Positions 59,201-64,000 of a stretch of 64,000 nucleotides of DNA are shown one piece after another (the stretch's first letter is position 1; every line of letters starts with the position of its first letter). The notes beneath the pieces are model-generated. The model made no database searches and was not told where the DNA came from. It saw nothing but the letters and a program-made list of their open reading frames with translations. The DNA comes from Diaporthe sp. PMI_573 (lineage: Eukaryota > Ascomycota > Sordariomycetes > Diaporthales > Diaporthaceae). The DNA lies in NCBI GenBank assembly GCA_021399435.1, contig JAJTUP010000024.1, positions 806,001-870,000 on the forward strand, written 5' to 3'. A program made the translations under genes and the position numbers.

Positions 59201-62200
59201 GTTCACTTCCCGAAATTGCCCTCGGCGTCCTACCTGCCGCACCCTGATCGAAGCATCGAAAAGAGCATCACTGTTGAGCAGAAATTCGCCCCTCATGTCG
59301 CCATGTCCAATTTCGTGCAGGCTGCCTGGGCTATTGCTGTATCGCGACACACTGAAGACAAGAACGTCAGTTTTGGCACGACCATATCCGGTCGGAAAGC
59401 TGATCTCTCTGGCGTTGAAGCGATAACTGGCCCGACGTTTGCAACAGTTCCCACGGTTGTTCGCCTGCGTGACGACGATACTAAATCGACCTTGCTTGAG
59501 AGATTGCAGTCGGAAGCACTTGATCAAATCTCTTTTGAGCAAGCCGGTCTTTCTACCATCAGCAACTTCACTGCCGAGACGAATCAGGTCTGCGGCTTCC
59601 AGACGTTAATGGTCATCCAACCAGTCGAAGACAGCCAAGCTTATTCTCTCATGGAAGCCTCCGTTGAACGTTCCGACATCGACACTTATCCAGTGAATCT
59701 GGAGTGCCAGTTGACCACCACTGGTCTGGTCATGAAGACTCGCTTTGATTCTACCGTTATTTCAGTATTTCAGGTCAACCACCTGCTGTCTCAATTCTCC
59801 CACGTCATGGCGCAACTCTGCTCGCCGGTTGAGATGCAGATCCGTGGCGTCGTCAGTCTCAGCAGTGAGGATTTGGCTCAGATCCGCACGTGGAACTCAA
59901 TCGCTTTGGATCCCATCGAGAAGTGCGTCCACGATCTGATCCTGGCGAAGTGTGACCAAACCCCCTGGGCTCAAGCCGTCTGCGCCTGGGATGGCGACTT
60001 CACATACCAGGAGCTGAAGGATCTGACGCACACGATCGGTCATAATCTCCAGAAGGAGGGTGTGAAGACTGGGCAGGTAGTGCCCATTCTCTTCGATAAA
60101 TCTAAATGGGCTGTAGCAGCCATGATTGCAATACTAAGAGCCGGAGCAGCTTGTGTCTGCCTGGATTCAGTCAATCATCCCATCACTCGGATGGAAACGA
60201 TTGTTCAAGCATCCAAGGCTAGCATGATTGTCTGTGGCCAAGCTTACTACGATACTGCAACAAAGTTGGTGGAGAAAGCCATTGTTGTTGGCCCAGGAGC
60301 CAAAGCCTTGAACCCTAGCAGTAATATGGCGACTATTCTGGTGTCCACCGCCACACCTCGTGATGCTGCCTTCCTCATCTTCACAAGTGGCTCGACCGGT
60401 GTGCCCAAGGGCATTGTCCATGAGCACAGGTCACTGAGCTCCAGCTATCACGCACTAGGTGCGGGAATCAAGCTCAACTGTGAGTATTCATCCTCTACAC
60501 AACATAATGCCAGCAGCTAACAGTCATATAGGCAACTCAAGAGTGTTTCAATACTCAGCATTCACGTTCGATATGAGCGTCATAGATACACTGGCAACAC
60601 TCGTCAATGGCGGCTCCGTTTGCATCCCATCAGATGAAGAACGTCTCAATGACGTGGAGGGTTCGTTCATGCGTCTAGGCGCAAACGAAGCTTTCTTCAC
60701 GCCTTCATTCGCCAGACAGCTGAACCCTGCACGCCTGACAGGGCTGCGCACACTCCGTCTCGGCGGCGAGGCCATCTCCAGGCGCGACATAGAGTTTTGG
60801 GCACAGCACGCCGAGGTCTTCACGGTGTCTGGTCCTGCTGAGGTGTCCATGTGCACGGGCGGCATCCTGAAGCCGGGTGAACACATGCCTCCTGACGCCG
60901 GTAACATGATCAACGGCCTGAGCTGGATCGCTGATGTCGATGACTCGACTCGCCTCGTGCCGATCGGTGTCATTGGCGAACTGCTTGTCGAAGGCCCTAC
61001 TCTTGCTCGGGAGTATCTAAACCAGCCCGACACGACAAGCAGGACATTCGTTGAAGTCCCAGATTGGCTTTCAGACGACCCCTCGCAGCACCGACGTCGC
61101 GTCTACAAGACCGGTGATCTTGTTCGGTACAATTCCGATGGAAGCTTGCAGCTACTTGGGCGCCGGGATGGCCAGGTGAAGATCCGTGGCCAGCGGATCG
61201 AGCTCGACGAGGTGGACCACCACTTCATCGAGTCTCTGGAAATTCTAGCTCCATCTATGAAGAGTTTCGCAACCGCAGTTGATGTTGTCCGACCTACAGA
61301 TGATCCTGAGAAGCCATACCTTGTTGCTTTCCTAGCTCTCGAGTCCGGTATGGCAGAGGCTACTGCCGACGGGTCCTTTGACGAGCTTTCCTCTGCCGTT
61401 TTACGGAGGATGCAGGGCCTTCTTCCTCCTTATATGATCCCTTCCACGGTGATTCCTTTGGAGGAAATTCCGACAACGGAGTCGAAGAAGATCAACAGGA
61501 AAATTCTTCGGGCCATAGGCTCTCGCAAAACTACAAGCGAGCTACTGCGACACACGAGTACTAACAGCAGATTGAGAGTTAAGCCGGCTACTCCGATGGA
61601 GAAAGCGGTACTAGGGCTGTGGTCGACTGTCCTGAAAGTGGATGCAGAAGCCATATCAGCAGATGATACGTTCGTTCAGCTCGGTGGTGACTCTATCAGG
61701 GCTATAGCGTTTGTCTCGGCTGCACGCGCGCAGAAACTGGCTGTCACTGTGGCTGATGTCTTCCGCAATCCTCAGCTACGTGAGCTTGCCAAGGTCATGC
61801 GTGCTCAGGATCATTCGAGCCTACAGCAGACACAGCCCGCGCATGTCGAAGCTTCCATCAAAGCCATTGATGAGGATCTACTCGTCCGCATTGTCGGACA
61901 TGTGCCTGAACTTGCTAGCACTGAGTGCGTCAGACTCTCGAGAGCCACACCGATTCAGCAAGCCATCCTTGACGCACGCTCCTCCAACGTTGAGGTCTTC
62001 CAGCCGCAGATGAGTTTCACTGCGAGGTCTGGCAGCGGGGATGTTGAAGTTGGCCGATTCATGAGAGCCTGGGAGCAGACAGTCGCTCAACACGAGATAC
62101 TTCGAACTGTGCTCGTCTCGCTGCCTGGAGACTCCACATGGTATCAATACGTTCTGAGAGAACACCAACCCGAGATCCACTACATTGCAGGGAAGGATCG

Positions 62201-63242
62201 CTCGGGCTACAAGCAAAGCGAGGATCTTCTGGAGATCCAGCATCTGCCAGCACACCAAATGTTGATCCGCCGGGAAGACAACAGAACATTGACGTGCACT
62301 CTGAACGTGAGCCATGCCCTGATTGATGGAGGGTGTGTCGACGAGCTGTTCAACTGGGTCAAGCGTTGCTACAATGACCCAGACGCCGCCTCTCTGTCAT
62401 CAACGCCTCAGTACTACCACTACCAGCATTACATTCAAACCCGCCCGACTGACGAGGCGATGCGGTTCTGGTCGGACTACCTGCGCGATGCTCGTCCTTG
62501 CTTGTTCCCATCTAATGGCACTTCAAACGCCTCGCTCCAAGACTTCCAGTCCAGAGAAGTATCTATCCCTGATTCCTCGCGCCTGCGTTCGGCATGCCTG
62601 GCCTCAGGCATCACCCCTCCCGTGCTGATCCAGTCCGCATGGGCCCTCGCTCTTCGCCGCTTCACCTCCAGCGACGAGGTCATTTTAGGCTGCGTCGTCT
62701 CCAATCGTGAGATCGACAGCATCCGTCAGGTCATCGGTCCGGCATTCAGTGTGTTCCCTCGTCGGCTTAGCATATCCGAGTCCGAGGGCGTGACTGAAGT
62801 GGTCAAGAAGTGCTACGACGACTGGCTCAACTGCCTGCCGCACCAGCATCTTTCCTTCTGGGAATACCACCAACGATTGCACGGCTCCTCACCGCATCAG
62901 GCACTATTCCACACTGTCATCAATTACCGCAGGTTTGGTCGGCCTGAGGTGAAAGAATTGTCCAGTGACCATGAGACGTTGATGTTGGACAGTGTACGAT
63001 CAAGAGATCCCTACGAGGTAAGTCTTAGACTGGAGCAGCAGCATTTGAGATAATAGACCGCTAACAGCCTTTAGTATGATCTTCTTCTGGGAATTGATGA
63101 CGACGGCGATGACGATGATGGGGACAATAGTGAGGGAATCACAGCAAGACTAGACTACTGGGCCTCTGCTATCAGCGAAGAGCGTGTCACGGCTTTGGTC
63201 GGATTGTTTGAAAGTTTTCTGGGGGACTTTGTAAGAGAATGA
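53292..63242 (+). CDS. Trimodular NRPS, A-T-C-A-T-C-A-T-CT, for a probable cyclic tripeptide
   Basis: Five exons (53292-53625, 53685-58355, 58410-60479, 60532-63017, 63075-63242) with introns of 59, 54, 52 and 57 bp encode 3242 residues. The exon joins all restore conserved blocks. Module 1 starts directly with A1 (SSGSTGRPKG near 186, NVYGITE, YRTGDL) and T1 (LGGDS, Ser606). C1 has HHCTYDG (about 803). A2 has FTSGTTGTPKG (about 1256) and NTYGPSE; T2 has GGDS (Ser1681). C2 has HHALYDG (about 1873). A3 has FTSGSTGVPKG (about 2326), but its A5 motif reads VSGPAE, lacking the usual Tyr and Thr. T3 is LGGDS (Ser2746). The last C domain carries SHALIDG (His2953), the form seen in fungal terminal cyclising domains, and no thioesterase or reductase follows. 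Near the end is an Asp-rich insert (GIDDDGDDDDGDN). Three A domains suggest three building blocks; substrates cannot be read safely. Confidence 0.95.
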
Positions 63243-63984
63243 TTTTTAGAGTATTCTCATTTGACCTCGTATTAGTCGAGGTGCTTTTTATTGTTGTTGA
63301 AGACTTTTTATAGAATGTTATATGTATATTCATGTCATGGCTAGCTAGAGTCAAACAGTAGTTTTGAGTGTTTTAAGCGACAACACTTGGGATTGAAGCA
63401 TTGAATTGAGTTAGACATGGGGCTGGCTGTGGTACCACAGCATGTTTGAATGCAATGCATAGCACCTCGTTAAGTAAATCACTGAAGTGGATTCCTTAAG
63501 TAAAGAGCCTGGGTAAGAGAAAGACAGTAGGACTTTAGCCGAGATAGCAAAGTAGTATAGTCATGTAGGAGCTGTTCCTAGGGCGCCCCACTGTGTGAAT
63601 CCTGCCTGGAGCCAGCAGAACCAGCCGACTCGACCCGCAACGTATCCGCTCCGCTTGTACATGCATTTTTACACAGCCATGGCAGTAACCCGCATCTGGG
63701 CAGGTACGTACTAATGCAGTGTTCTCTCATGGTTTCGTGGTTATGTACCGTGTACTCGTGTTGGCCTACTACCCCGCCCCGGTACATGCATAACCACCGA
63801 AAACCCATTCCCCACCACGTTCACTGCTGACATCCTCTATAAGTACGCTCACAGGTGCTTTCTGCTCATTAGTCACCTTCAACATTATTTTCCAGCTTGG
63901 AAACATCCTCTTTTTCTTCTTCAATCGCTTTTTCAGGTTCCTTGACAAATAGATCATTCAGGACGCCCCCTCCCGTTCACTTCA
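63243..63984. other. Intergenic; NRPS 3' flank and probable promoter of the next gene
   Basis: No supportable frame. The right end has a TATA-like CTATAAGTA near 63837, CT-rich stretches (63908-63925) and a CA/TC-rich leader, as in fungal promoters. Confidence 0.5.
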
Positions 63985-64000
63985 ATGGCTCAACGCACAA
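63985..64000 (+). CDS. Possible start of a further gene, cut by the window edge
   Basis: ATGGCTCAACGCAC after TCACTTCA has a good fungal start context and lies below the promoter-like stretch. Only five codons are visible, so nothing can be said of the product. Confidence 0.25.

Overview
The window reads as a filamentous ascomycete genome, probably a Sordariomycete. Short spliceosomal introns (52-122 bp) with GT/AG ends and CTAAC-like branch sites interrupt most genes. A non-ribosomal peptide synthetase (NRPS) cluster, large fungal-specific proteins, and AT-rich retrotransposon relics carrying the C-to-T/G-to-A signature of RIP (repeat-induced point mutation) all fit this. The placement is inference from gene style, not from a marker gene.

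Layout. (1) 1-8340: a giant GC-rich DUF3638/DUF3645 helicase-like gene, cut at the left window edge. (2) 8341-11016: gene-free, with a candidate solo LTR at 9357-9621 that holds two hairpins sharing one loop. (3) 11017-27101: a 16-kb AT-rich block made of two copies of one Ty1/copia family. A forward copy (14309-22067) is nested inside a reverse copy (11017-27101), and a 522-bp unrelated insertion also sits in the reverse copy. Both copies carry an unusual 2-kb 3' region with a tRNA-like sequence, a minisatellite, and a reading frame antisense to pol that ends in an RGG/Gly-rich tail. (4) 27969-33794: a transitional zone with a truncated GH53 galactanase, a small secreted cysteine-rich protein, a disrupted membrane-protein gene and other decayed sequence. 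(5) 33797-36121 and 48922-51246: two same-orientation, apparently identical 2325-bp pogo-type DNA transposons with intact transposase. (6) 38501-63242: a biosynthetic cluster.

The cluster holds two different Fe(II)/2-oxoglutarate oxygenases, a cytochrome P450, an ABCC-type exporter, a pyrroline-5-carboxylate reductase (P5CR) and a three-module NRPS. The NRPS order is A-T-C-A-T-C-A-T-C, where the last C domain has the SHxxxDG motif of fungal terminal cyclising (CT) domains. The simplest reading is a cyclic tripeptide pathway. The oxygenase plus P5CR pair could supply or modify a proline-type building block, for example a methylproline made from leucine. The P450 and the second oxygenase would tailor the product and the ABCC protein would export it. 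Four of these genes are bracketed by the two pogo copies and the other two lie just right of the second copy, so transposition has recently split the cluster.

The clearest contrast in the window is between the copia elements, saturated with RIP-type mutations, and the pogo copies, which show none. The pogo insertions are therefore recent, or postdate loss of effective RIP.
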